Part shown: positions 1 to 7,243 of the stretch, piece after piece
Position numbering within the stretch: the stretch's first letter is position 1
Layout of the letters: each line of letters opens with the position of its first letter
NCBI GenBank assembly: GCA_031276985.1
Contig: JAISMA010000080.1
Location: 1-14,315, forward strand
Direction: 5' to 3'
Length of the DNA stretch: 14,315 nucleotides
Source of the DNA: Helicobacteraceae bacterium
GTDB lineage: Bacteria > Campylobacterota > Campylobacteria > Campylobacterales > SZUA-545
Position numbers and translations under genes: made by a program
The notes under the pieces: model-generated
Told to the model about the DNA's origin: nothing
Databases searched by the model: none
The model's input: the letters and a program-made list of their open reading frames with translations, nothing else

Positions 1-1493
1 GCGATCTCTTTTGTCTGCGAATCGATCGTGTCCAAAATCTTATTCACGATCCAATTAAGCAGATTTAGCCCGCCTTTGTAACCGACAATGCTGTAGCGGT
101 GCAAATGGTGGCGATCGAAGATCGGAAATCCGATTCTTATAAGCGGAACTCCCGTGTCGCGTTCTAGCTCTTTGCCGTAGCTGTTGCCGATTAGATAATC
201 CACAGGCTCGGTAAAAAGCAGGCTTCGCAAATGCCACAGATCTTTTTGCGCCCAAACGTGTGAATTCTCTTTCGCGGGCGATCGATCCAATACGGCGCGC
301 GCGGCTACTTCCCACCCTTCTGGCGCGTTGTTGCATAGCAAATGCGTAACTTCGCCGCCAAGCTCAATCACAAACGCGGCAAGCCCCAGCGCGAAATCGG
401 GATCGCCGTAGATCGCAAATTTCTTGTCGTGAATGTACGAGTAACTATCCTGCATAGCGTCCACCAGCCGCGCGCGATCGCGCTTGATCGACTGCGGAAC
501 GTCTTTGCCTGAAAACTCCTTCAAAAACATAACCAACTCGTCCGTGCCTCCAAGCCCGATCGGACGCGCCTCAAAGGTCTGTTGCTTGAATTTGTTCTTG
601 CATATTTTCAGCGTTTTGGGCGTCGTGAAAGGTTGCATAGTAACGATCGCTTTGGCGTTACACGCGTCTTTGACCCGCTCAATCGGCGTGCCGCCCGCAA
701 ACATCTTGTACTCGCCCGCGCCCGTATTCCACTGCTCGGAGTGATCGGGAATGACGATTGTATCTATGCCAAACGCTTCGGCAAGCTCGCGCTCTTCGTC
801 GATACTGCCAAGATAGGTTTCAAACCCTGGAACGATATTCAGTCGTTCATGTTTGTCTTTGGCGACCGTTTTGCAAAGCTGTTTAAGCGTCTCGGAAAGC
901 ATATTGTCGTAGCCCGTTAGATGACTGCCGACAAAGCTCGGCGTGTGCGCGTAAACTACGGGATAATCTTCGGGTATGAAGCCCTCCGTTCGCGCGCCGT
1001 CGACGAAAGCGTTCAAGTCGTCGCCGATCACCTCCGCCATACACGTCGTGGAGACGGCGATCATATCGGGATTGTAAAGCGCCTTGCAGTTTTGCAAGCC
1101 CTGTTTCATGTTGTTGATCCCGCCGAAAACCGCCGCGTCTTCGGTCATCGAATCGCTCACGCAGGGCGTTGGCTCTTTGAAGTGGCGCGTGAAATAGGTG
1201 CGAAAATAAGCGACGCAACCATGACTGCCATGCACGTACGGCATTGTATTTTCAAAGCCAAGCGCCACCATAACCGCCCCTAACGGCTGGCAGGCTTTGG
1301 CTTGATTGATTGTGATTGCTTCGCGCTTGAAATTAAGCTCGCAATACTCCTTGCTCTTTGTCCATTCGGCGATCTCCTTGACCTTATCGGCTTCGGGCAT
1401 ATCTTCAAACGCCCGTTTAGTTTTCAACACTTCGCCGTATTCGGGTTGCAAGAATAGATCTTTGCCTATTACTATCTTTTGCGGATTTTGCAT
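1..1493 (-). CDS. nifK: Mo-nitrogenase MoFe protein beta subunit NifK (3' end cut by window edge)
   Basis: Beta subunit of the MoFe dinitrogenase, which with NifD forms the alpha2beta2 enzyme and shares the [8Fe-7S] P-cluster. The frame is open from an ATG at 1491-1493 to the window edge, 497 codons. Three P-cluster cysteines are visible: Cys68 in AKACQPLGA, Cys93 in GSHGCVAYFR and Cys151 in STTCMAEVIGDD. They sit two residues before their Azotobacter vinelandii counterparts (70, 95, 153). The Ser of HTPSFVGS (about residue 186) matches the extra P-cluster ligand, beta-Ser188. The last visible residues (LNWIVNKILDTIDSQT) correspond to the C-terminal helix of the family, so only about ten codons should be missing. 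The start has a GAGGAGA ribosome site eight bases upstream and lies 51 bases after the nifD stop, consistent with co-transcription. Identification is very secure; the exact end cannot be seen. Confidence 0.97.
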   Translation of the reverse strand, partial: MQNPQKIVIGKDLFLQPEYGEVLKTKRAFEDMPEADKVKEIAEWTKSKEYCELNFKREAITINQAKACQPLGAVMVALGFENTMPYVHGSHGCVAYFRTYFTRHFKEPTPCVSDSMTEDAAVFGGINNMKQGLQNCKALYNPDMIAVSTTCMAEVIGDDLNAFVDGARTEGFIPEDYPVVYAHTPSFVGSHLTGYDNMLSETLKQLCKTVAKDKHERLNIVPGFETYLGSIDEERELAEAFGIDTIVIPDHSEQWNTGAGEYKMFAGGTPIERVKDACNAKAIVTMQPFTTPKTLKICKNKFKQQTFEARPIGLGGTDELVMFLKEFSGKDVPQSIKRDRARLVDAMQDSYSYIHDKKFAIYGDPDFALGLAAFVIELGGEVTHLLCNNAPEGWEVAARAVLDRSPAKENSHVWAQKDLWHLRSLLFTEPVDYLIGNSYGKELERDTGVPLIRIGFPIFDRHHLHRYSIVGYKGGLNLLNWIVNKILDTIDSQTKEI

Positions 1494-1536
1494 TTTTTTC
1501 TCCTCTCAACTCATCTGTTTATCGAGGCAAACCTAG

Positions 1537-1554
1537 CGCCGCTTTTAAGCGGCG
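1537..1554 (-). promoter_or_regulatory. Short hairpin at the nifD stop codon, nifD-nifK junction
   Basis: A perfect 8-bp inverted repeat, CGCCGCTT-tt-AAGCGGCG on the plus strand, spans the nifD stop codon. As RNA it would form a compact GC-rich stem with a small A/U loop at the 3' end of the nifD reading frame. No T-run follows, so it is not a classical terminator. A role in mRNA processing, stability or nifD:nifK stoichiometry is inference. Such a short repeat could also arise by chance in GC-rich codons. Confidence 0.3.
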
Positions 1555-2996
1555 TCCCATGGCGCCTTGTTGTGTCCCCATACGGGGCTGTTGATCGCCA
1601 TATCCATATCGCGCGCGAAGATCGCAAAGCCGTCGAAACCGTGATACGGACCCGAATAATCCCAGCTATGCATCTGTCTAAAGGGCAAGCCCATTTTTTG
1701 GAAGGTGTATTTTTCCTTCACGCCCGCCGCGACAATATCAGGTTTGATCCGCTTGCAAAACGCCTCAAGCTCGTACTCGTTCGCGTCGTCGTAGATCACG
1801 GTCGATCGCTGAATTTCATGCGTCGTTCGGCTGTAATCGTCGTTATGCGCGAATTCGTAACCCGTGCCGATGATCTCCATGCCAAGATCTTCGTACGCGC
1901 CGATCACGTGGCGCGGACGCAAACCGCCGACGTAAAGCATCACTTTTTTGCCCTCCAAACGCGGTTTGTATTTGCTTAAAACCGCGTCCATTACGGGTTT
2001 GTATTTGGCGATTACTTTTTCGGCGTTATCCTGAATCGTCTGATCGAAATTGCTCGCGATCCTGCGAAGCGATTCGTAAGTTTTGGTGGGACCAAAAAAG
2101 TTGTACTCGACCCAAGGAATGTTGAACTCTTGCTCCATGTGGCGACTGACGTAGTTCATCGATCGATAACAGTGCAGGAGATTCAACTTCGCCTTTGGTC
2201 CGTTTCGCAACTCGTTTAGCGTCGCGTCGCCCGACCACTGCGCGATCACGCGCAAGCCCATTTCCTCCAGCAGAATGCGGCTCGACCACGCGTCGCCGCC
2301 AATGTTGTAATCGCCGATGATCGCCACGTCGTACGGCGTAGCGCCAATGTCCGTGCCTTTTGAAACGAACACGTGATCGCGGATCGCGTCGTTTGCGATG
2401 TGGTGTCCTAGCGATTGGCTAACGCCGCGAAATCCTTCGCAACTAACGGGAATAACGGGCTTTTCGATGACGGCGGTCGCCTTTCGCGCCGTCGCCTGAA
2501 TGTCGTCGCCGATAAGCCCGATCGGACACTCGGATTGAACCGACACGCCTTTGACAAGCGGAAAAAGCCCGTTAATCTCCTCGATCGCTTTGGTTAGCTT
2601 TTTATCGCCGCCAAACACGATGTCTTTTTCTTGAAAATCGGTCGTGAAATTCATCGTAACAAACGTATCGACGCCCGTCGTACCGATATAGTAGTTGCGC
2701 CGTCCCGATCGCGAGTATTGACTGCAACCCACCGGACCGTGGCTTATGTGAGCCATATCTTTTACGGGACCCCACACGACGCCTTTTGATCCCGCGTACG
2801 CGCAACCGCGCTGACTCATCACGCCGGGAACGGTTTTTTTGTTCGACTGAACGCCGCCGCAGGTTTTTTGGCTCTCATCCGCGGGCAAACCCACCCCCAA
2901 ATGTTTAACGCGATCTTTCTGCGCTTTTTCGGGATACTTTTTGAGTATCTCCTCCACCGCGCTCTTTTGAATGCTCTCTAGGCTTTCTGGACCCAT
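1545..2996 (-). CDS. nifD: Mo-nitrogenase MoFe protein alpha subunit NifD
   Basis: Alpha subunit of the MoFe dinitrogenase, which holds FeMo-co and half of each P-cluster. It has 483 residues, a normal length for the proteobacterial-type NifD without the long insert of clostridial forms. P-cluster ligands are Cys65 (SQRGCAYAG), Cys91 (GPVGCSQYS) and Cys157 (SECPIGLIGDD). FeMo-co ligands are Cys276 (LLHCYRSMNY) and His443 (QMHSWDYSG). Active-site residues are also present: Val73, Arg99 in SGRRNYY, and Gln194 and His198 in GVSQSLGHH, equivalent to Azotobacter vinelandii 70, 96, 191 and 195. All catalytic residues I can check are intact, so the protein should be functional. An AAGGAAGG ribosome site precedes the ATG. 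The gene lies 44 bases after a small unknown gene and 51 bases before nifK in a nifH-X-nifD-nifK order. VnfD and AnfD are ruled out by sequence. Confidence 0.98.
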   Translation of the reverse strand: MGPESLESIQKSAVEEILKKYPEKAQKDRVKHLGVGLPADESQKTCGGVQSNKKTVPGVMSQRGCAYAGSKGVVWGPVKDMAHISHGPVGCSQYSRSGRRNYYIGTTGVDTFVTMNFTTDFQEKDIVFGGDKKLTKAIEEINGLFPLVKGVSVQSECPIGLIGDDIQATARKATAVIEKPVIPVSCEGFRGVSQSLGHHIANDAIRDHVFVSKGTDIGATPYDVAIIGDYNIGGDAWSSRILLEEMGLRVIAQWSGDATLNELRNGPKAKLNLLHCYRSMNYVSRHMEQEFNIPWVEYNFFGPTKTYESLRRIASNFDQTIQDNAEKVIAKYKPVMDAVLSKYKPRLEGKKVMLYVGGLRPRHVIGAYEDLGMEIIGTGYEFAHNDDYSRTTHEIQRSTVIYDDANEYELEAFCKRIKPDIVAAGVKEKYTFQKMGLPFRQMHSWDYSGPYHGFDGFAIFARDMDMAINSPVWGHNKAPWDAA

Positions 2997-3040
2997 CTGT
3001 CTTACCTTCCTTTCGAGATTTTATTAGCCTTTTCGGCTGA

Positions 3041-3418
3041 CTAGTTGAAGATTACTTCAACGTTTATCGGCTCCATATCCTGGAACTTTTTTGCGATCTC
3101 AAAGCACTCCGCGTCTTTGTCAAGCTCCAAACTAAGCTCGGCGATCTGGTATTTGTTGGTGAAATACATATACTTCACGCCGCCCTCTTTGCTCGTTTCT
3201 TGATTAAGGTAGTAGTGCGTTAGCGCTTTGGCTAAGAAGCTATCCTTCTTCGTCAGCGTTTTGTAAAGCTCCATTTTGGTCGATTTGGTCGAACCTTCGT
3301 GAAGTTTGATCTCCTTAACCTTGCTCATATCGACGCCTTTTTCAACCAAAGCGGCGACTTCGCTCGTCGGAATTACGTTACCGCGATCGGCGGGAAAATG
3401 CATGCCTAGAATAAACAT
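3041..3418 (-). CDS. Unrecognised 125-residue protein between nifH and nifD
   Basis: I do not recognise this protein. It is 125 residues long, soluble-looking and charged, with no signal peptide or membrane segment. Visible stretches are MFILGMHFPADRGNVIPTSE at the N-terminus, a Lys-rich middle (about 32-60), KYMYFTNKYQIAELSLELD (about 83-101) and a C-terminus ending PINVEVIFN. It has one cysteine (Cys104), so it is not a ferredoxin like the one between vnfH and vnfD in Azotobacter. It shows no resemblance to the PII-like NifI proteins found between nifH and nifD in archaea, nor to a VnfG/AnfG delta subunit. I chose the ATG at 3416-3418 because an AAAGGAG ribosome site lies seven bases upstream; the frame stays open to 3454 inside nifH, but that start lacks support. 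It begins 13 bases after the nifH stop and ends 44 bases before nifD, so it is almost certainly co-transcribed. A role in assembly, protection or regulation of the Mo enzyme is inferred from position only. Confidence 0.85.
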   Translation of the reverse strand: MFILGMHFPADRGNVIPTSEVAALVEKGVDMSKVKEIKLHEGSTKSTKMELYKTLTKKDSFLAKALTHYYLNQETSKEGGVKYMYFTNKYQIAELSLELDKDAECFEIAKKFQDMEPINVEVIFN

Positions 3419-3431
3419 TTGTCGCTCCTTT

Positions 3432-4334
3432 TTAGTTTTCGGCTTTTTTGCCAATGTTTTCTTCGTCGAACTGCTCGGCTATGCCAAACTCCATGAGCAG
3501 GCTCTCCAGATCGTCCATAGGAAGCGGCGTGGGAATCACCTTCAGATCGTTTGCGATGATCTTGCGCGCAAGCTCTTTGTATTCAAGCGCTTGATCGGCG
3601 CTTTCGGCGTATTCCACGACGGTCATTCGGCGAAGCTCCGCGTGTTGAACGATGTTGTTGCGCGGGACGAAGTGAATCATCTGCGTGCCAAGCCGCATCG
3701 CCAGCGCTTTAGCCAGATCGTATTCGCGATCGGTCATACGCGCGTTACAGATCAGCCCCGCAAGTCGCACGCCGCCGCTGTTGGCGTATTTCAGAATGCC
3801 TCTTGAGATGTTATTCGCGGCAAACATTGCCATCATCTCGCCCGACATAACGATGTAAATCTCCTGCGCTTTGCCTTCGCGGATTGGCATGGCAAACCCG
3901 CCGCACACAACGTCGCCAAGCACGTCGTAGGAGACGAAATCCAGCTCGTCGTCGTACGCGCCGTTTTCTTCAAGGAAGTTGATCGCCGTGATCACGCCGC
4001 GTCCAGCGCAACCGACGCCCGGTTCCGGTCCGCCCGATTCCGTGCATCGAATGTAGCCGCCTTCGGTTTGGGGGCTGAAGATTGTCGCGCCGTCTTTGCA
4101 GACTTCGTCAAGCTCCAAATCCTCGACCGTGCCTTTTTCCGCCGCCATTTGCATAATGGTTTGTTGCGCCTTTTCATGCAAAATCAAGCGCGTCGAATCG
4201 GCTTTTGGATCGCAGCCTACGATCAGAATTTTCTGTCCGTAGAAGTGCGCCATCGCCGCGAGGGTGTTTTGGGAAGTGGTTGATTTGCCAATCCCGCCTT
4301 TGCCGTAGAAAGCAATTTGTCGTAACTCGCTCAT
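3432..4334 (-). CDS. nifH: Nitrogenase iron protein NifH (dinitrogenase reductase)
   Basis: Homodimeric ATP-dependent reductase that passes electrons from its [4Fe-4S] cluster to the dinitrogenase and also acts in cofactor maturation. The P-loop GKGGIGKST (residues 11-19) and the switch stretch VGCDPKADSTRL (39-50) are intact. Cluster ligands are Cys109 in GVGCAGRG and Cys144 in DVVCGGFAMPIR. The Arg of CAGRG that is the usual ADP-ribosylation target is present (Arg112). At 300 residues it is slightly long: compared from memory with Azotobacter NifH there is an insertion of about nine residues near 84-93, between LELDEVCKDG and the YIRCTESGG motif. The N-terminus MSELRQIAFYGK marks it as a Mo-type NifH rather than an AnfH, which typically begins MTRKIAIYGK. 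GGAGCTTAG precedes the ATG. It is the only intact Fe-protein gene in the window and stands between the anf genes and nifDK, so it may serve both enzymes. Confidence 0.98.
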   Translation of the reverse strand: MSELRQIAFYGKGGIGKSTTSQNTLAAMAHFYGQKILIVGCDPKADSTRLILHEKAQQTIMQMAAEKGTVEDLELDEVCKDGATIFSPQTEGGYIRCTESGGPEPGVGCAGRGVITAINFLEENGAYDDELDFVSYDVLGDVVCGGFAMPIREGKAQEIYIVMSGEMMAMFAANNISRGILKYANSGGVRLAGLICNARMTDREYDLAKALAMRLGTQMIHFVPRNNIVQHAELRRMTVVEYAESADQALEYKELARKIIANDLKVIPTPLPMDDLESLLMEFGIAEQFDEENIGKKAEN

Positions 4335-4455
4335 CTAAGCTCCTTTTCGTAAATTGTGGATTAGCTGCGTCGCTTTTCCAGACGAGCATTTTGCCCTACG
4401 AGTGAGCAGATGAGCGCCTAATTTTTAACCAATTACGAATTTTTCTCAAAATTCA
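4335..4455 (-). promoter_or_regulatory. nifH leader/promoter region, duplicated upstream of anfD
   Basis: This lies in the roughly 200-base gap between anfO and nifH and is the probable nif promoter region. It aligns along its length with 9429-9547 upstream of the anf genes. Shared blocks, read on the minus strand, include TTAAAAA, a GCGCT core, GCTAATCCACAA and AAAGGAGCTT at the ribosome site. That conservation in non-coding DNA suggests shared control. A sigma-54-like element is possible at 4382-4395, but it reads GG-N10-GT rather than GG-N10-GC, so it is a weak candidate. I saw no clear TGT-N10-ACA activator site. The remaining part of the gap, 4456-4536, shows no feature I can support. 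Confidence 0.6.
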
Positions 4456-4536
4456 CGTTTAATTCGCGCCGTTACGCGGTTTTCAAGTCGCGATCGGCGC
4501 GGCGCATAGTTGCGACGGTAAAAGAAGAGAACGTTT

Positions 4537-5166
4537 TTATTGCGGATATACGCGTATTTTTACCGTTTTGTCCGCGAATTCGGCGTCGGCGCGGAGTTTA
4601 AGGGCGGGAAGCTCGTTTTCAAACCACTTGGGAACGTGATCGCAAACAAGCTCTAAACAAGTAAATGCGGTATGCCGAAAAAATGGCAGCAATATCTCTT
4701 TGGAGTTAAGCCCCGCTTTGCGAGACATTACTTCCCGAAGATCCGCCGCGTAATATCCCGCTTTGTTTGGGACGGGAGTTATGAGCGTCGGCGGCTGATT
4801 TTGCGCCAAAGTCGTCGGTTTTGCGTAAAAAGCCTCGATCGCGCCGATGAAGTCTTGCGGCGCTCCTTCAACCGCCCATAAGGACACGCCAAAACTTTCA
4901 AAAGCGACGCGGTAAAAACCGTTCGACGCTTTTGCGGCTAGAATTTTGCAATCTTCAAGTTGCCCGCTTGCGAAACCAATATACGATCGCAGTTCCGCCA
5001 TAGACGTAAATTTAGCGGGCGAAAAGTCCAATTGCTTGGAAGGCGGGCGCTCCCCGTTTTTTCCGCGCTCAAAGAGATATATCGTTCCACCTTCTTGCAA
5101 ATCGGCGGCGACGCCCGCGCTATCTAGCAGCGCGGCTATTTTCATCGGCGGCGTTTCGTCGTTCAT
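4537..5166 (-). CDS. anfO: Fe-only nitrogenase accessory protein AnfO
   Basis: Accessory protein found with Fe-only nitrogenase operons; anfO is reported as needed for growth with that enzyme, but its biochemical role is not settled. It has 209 residues, the family's usual size. Recognisable features are an N-terminal MKIAALLDSAG strand, the FTSMAELRSYIGFASGQLEDCKI region (about 53-75), LWAVEGAPQDFI (about 97-108) and the C-terminal block SKEILLPFFRHTAFTCLELV (155-174), followed by CDHVPKWFE (175-183). The first ATG overlaps the stop of the upstream gene (ATGA, four-base overlap) and has GGAGAG upstream. This supports it over the internal Met8, although many relatives begin at the MKIA position. 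It is soluble with no membrane segments. It is separated from anfK by a split-barrel flavin-type gene and a terminator-like hairpin, so its expression is probably lower than that of anfDGK. Confidence 0.88.
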   Translation of the reverse strand: MNDETPPMKIAALLDSAGVAADLQEGGTIYLFERGKNGERPPSKQLDFSPAKFTSMAELRSYIGFASGQLEDCKILAAKASNGFYRVAFESFGVSLWAVEGAPQDFIGAIEAFYAKPTTLAQNQPPTLITPVPNKAGYYAADLREVMSRKAGLNSKEILLPFFRHTAFTCLELVCDHVPKWFENELPALKLRADAEFADKTVKIRVYPQ

Positions 5167-5708
5167 AGCGACTCTCCGTACTTAAACATTTCGTCCGAAG
5201 TCGCGCCGTTTTCTTTGGCGCTTAACCAATCGGGCGCGATACAGTACACCGCGGCGAGATTTCCGTCTAACGCGGAACGGTATTTTTCCATAAAATTCGC
5301 GTTAATCGATTGCGTTTTGTTTTGGTAGAAACCGGGCATAAACTTTTCCACAAAATCGCGCATAATCTCCGCCGCTTCTTCCGAAAAAGTTACCTTCCGC
5401 GCTTTGCCAAATATCATAACGCTAAAATAAGACGTATCCGCATGCCACGGATCTTTATCCTTTACTATGCCGTATTCCTCGTATACGGTAAAACAAACCG
5501 ACGGCTCTTTTCGCAAAAGGGATTCTCTTTTTCCAGATCCTATGCCGTGAAAATATATCTTTCCTTTATGCCAGATATAATTCACCGGCACCGCGTAGGG
5601 ATATTCTCCCGCGTTAAGACCGATAATCCCCGTATGAGAACGGATAAGAAACTGTTCTATTTTTTCCTTATCCTCGCAGATTCGTTTTGCGTAGCGTAAC
5701 TGTTCCAT
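5163..5708 (-). CDS. NimA-like pyridoxamine 5'-phosphate oxidase-family (FMN split-barrel) protein
   Basis: Predicted flavin-binding split-barrel protein of 181 residues, most like the NimA/pyridoxamine-oxidase-related group. The family pattern is visible: TGIIGLNAGEYPYAVPVNYI (26-45), then KGKIYFHGIGSGKRESLLRK (48-67), VCFTVYEE (71-78) and DTSYFSVMIFGKARKV (91-106). These are the strands and basic loop that hold the flavin phosphate in relatives. No membrane segment or signal peptide is seen. An AGGAGG ribosome site precedes the ATG. The gene sits between anfK and anfO and overlaps anfO by four bases, so the two are translationally coupled. Fe-only operons of Azotobacter and Rhodobacter include a gene for the flavocytochrome Anf3, an oxidase thought to protect the enzyme from oxygen. 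This protein could play a comparable redox or protective role, but that is inference, and I cannot say it is Anf3 or AnfR. A general nitroreductase-like function is the alternative. Confidence 0.82.
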   Translation of the reverse strand: MEQLRYAKRICEDKEKIEQFLIRSHTGIIGLNAGEYPYAVPVNYIWHKGKIYFHGIGSGKRESLLRKEPSVCFTVYEEYGIVKDKDPWHADTSYFSVMIFGKARKVTFSEEAAEIMRDFVEKFMPGFYQNKTQSINANFMEKYRSALDGNLAAVYCIAPDWLSAKENGATSDEMFKYGESL

Positions 5709-5735
5709 TGTTTAACCTCCTAATGCAACGCCGTT

Positions 5736-5801
5736 AAAAAAAGGGCGAAAGTTACCTTCGATCGCCAATGTTTTTATGGCGGTTTCGGGTAACTTTGCCC
5801 T
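5736..5801 (-). terminator. Intrinsic terminator/attenuator between anfK and the accessory genes
   Basis: Read on the minus strand, AGGGCAAAGTTACC (5801-5788) pairs with GGTAACTTTCGCCCT (5756-5742) with one bulge. It is followed directly by seven T residues (5742-5736). A second small stem, CGCCA/TGGCG, lies inside the loop, giving a branched structure. The position, 45 bases after the anfK stop and 28 before the next start, suits partial termination that makes much more AnfDGK than the two downstream accessory proteins. Confidence 0.8.
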
Positions 5802-5845
5802 CTATCGCAAATAGCGAATTCTCGTTTTTTCGTCTTTTTATCTTG

Positions 5846-7234
5846 CTACCAGACGTTGAGAATCCACTCTTTGCGCTTCTTGTATTCCATATCGGTAAAG
5901 ATAGCGTTAGCCATCTGTTCCGCCAGCCATATCGCGCCCTCGTAACAAAGGATCGGATAGCGGTATATGCCGGCGCGATCGTATGTGGGAAAGCCGACGC
6001 GCACCATTGGAATGGCGTTATCGATTGCGATGAAACGACCTTTGGAATGACCTAGTATCAAATCCAATTCGAGTCCGCGATTTTTGATCCGATCTTCGAG
6101 ATCCCAAAAGTCGGCGTTGGTAACGATCTCCATGTTCCAATCGACGTTTTCCGCCAGCGCCAGCAAACGCGAATCTTCTTTGTAATGCACGTTGTCGTCG
6201 CCTAGCAGAATCAACATTGGTTTCATTTGCAGATCGATACAAAATTCGGCTAGACCAATGACCATATCGGGAGCGCCGTAGATCGCCACTTTCTTTTCCG
6301 CAAGGAACATATGCGCCAGATCGGTGATCGCGTCAATGGCTACGCCGCGCTCTTTCACAAGCGACGGCGGAATCGGTTTGCCCGCGAGTTGCTTCAAGCG
6401 CTGAAGAAAAGCGTCGGTGTTGCGAATGCCGATCGGCGTTGGACCGATAAGCGTCGGCAGTTTGAACTCCTCTTCCAGCCATTTGGCGGCTTTGCCGCCT
6501 TCGTAGCGATTGAGCGCGAGAGTGCCAATGGCGTTGGCAGCGCCGCGCAGATCGTCGATCGTCGTGTCGCCGTGAGAAATGGCGCTGCCGTCGGGCATTA
6601 GAGGCGAATCGAAGCTCTCGATGTCAAACAGCACGGTAGCGTCGATCTCCATTACCGAAAGCAGATGTTTCAGCGCTTTAACGTCGCCCGGATTCACCCA
6701 GCCCGTGATGAGGTTTAGCTTGCCGTTAGGCTCGGTTTTCGTCGCAAAATGCTTGACGAAATCGCGTACCGCCACATCGTAGCCGCTAATCATACTGCCC
6801 ACGAAGCTAGGCGCATGAATGGCGATCAAATGCACTTCGCGATCGGGGTATTTTTGCTTTAGCAACCCTTCGTTCAATTTGATGATAACGCCGTCCACGT
6901 CGTCGCCGATAACTTCGGTCGAACAGGTGGTGATAATTGGAATTACCTTGACTTTGGGATAACGCGCCAACAGCACGTCGACGCCTTCCTCCACGCGCCC
7001 GCAAGCGCCAAACACCGCCCCGTCCTCGTGTAGCGAGGAAGAGGCGATCTCGAAACTTTCCTTGTAATGTTGCGAGAACATAAGGCGCACAAACATCACG
7101 CAGCCTTGACCGCCATGCACGATCCCAATGCAATCCTTCACGCCAATGCTCGCAAACTGCGCTCCCGCCGGCTGGCAGGTGAATATGGGATTGATCGTGC
7201 CAACGCGATCTTTTGCTTTGATTTCACAATTCAC
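5846..7234 (-). CDS. anfK: Fe-only nitrogenase FeFe protein beta subunit AnfK
   Basis: Beta subunit of the iron-only dinitrogenase. Its 462 residues match the typical AnfK length, shorter than NifK because the N-terminal extension is missing. P-cluster cysteines are Cys20 in PIFTCQPAGAQF, Cys45 in GGQGCVMFVR and Cys104 in ITTCSTEVIGDD. The N-terminus (KDRVGTINPIFTCQPAGA), SASL-type stretches such as FEIASSSLHEDGAVFGACGR and the ending NKEW-like KRKEWILNVW are those of AnfK and not of VnfK or NifK as I know them. It starts nine bases after the anfG stop and is the last gene before the terminator-like hairpin at 5736-5801. All cluster ligands are present, so it should be functional. Confidence 0.95.
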   Translation of the reverse strand: MNCEIKAKDRVGTINPIFTCQPAGAQFASIGVKDCIGIVHGGQGCVMFVRLMFSQHYKESFEIASSSLHEDGAVFGACGRVEEGVDVLLARYPKVKVIPIITTCSTEVIGDDVDGVIIKLNEGLLKQKYPDREVHLIAIHAPSFVGSMISGYDVAVRDFVKHFATKTEPNGKLNLITGWVNPGDVKALKHLLSVMEIDATVLFDIESFDSPLMPDGSAISHGDTTIDDLRGAANAIGTLALNRYEGGKAAKWLEEEFKLPTLIGPTPIGIRNTDAFLQRLKQLAGKPIPPSLVKERGVAIDAITDLAHMFLAEKKVAIYGAPDMVIGLAEFCIDLQMKPMLILLGDDNVHYKEDSRLLALAENVDWNMEIVTNADFWDLEDRIKNRGLELDLILGHSKGRFIAIDNAIPMVRVGFPTYDRAGIYRYPILCYEGAIWLAEQMANAIFTDMEYKKRKEWILNVW

Positions 7235-7243
7235 GCTATCTCC

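Noticed and set aside
1479..1979. Long plus-strand frames opposite nifD, nifK, nifH, anfK and anfD
   Set aside because: They mirror the codon structure of strongly supported minus-strand genes, lack ribosome sites and encode no recognisable protein.
3001..3040. AGCC-gaaaa-GGCT hairpin between the unknown gene and nifD as a terminator
   Set aside because: The stem is only four base pairs and is not followed by a T-run.
3041..3418. NifI (PII-like) or ferredoxin gene between nifH and nifD
   Set aside because: No PII T-loop or nucleotide-binding pattern is seen and only one cysteine is present, so neither family fits.
3419..3454. Earlier start for the unknown gene inside nifH
   Set aside because: The ATG at 3418 has a well-placed AAAGGAG; the earlier start only overlaps nifH coding sequence and has no clear ribosome site.
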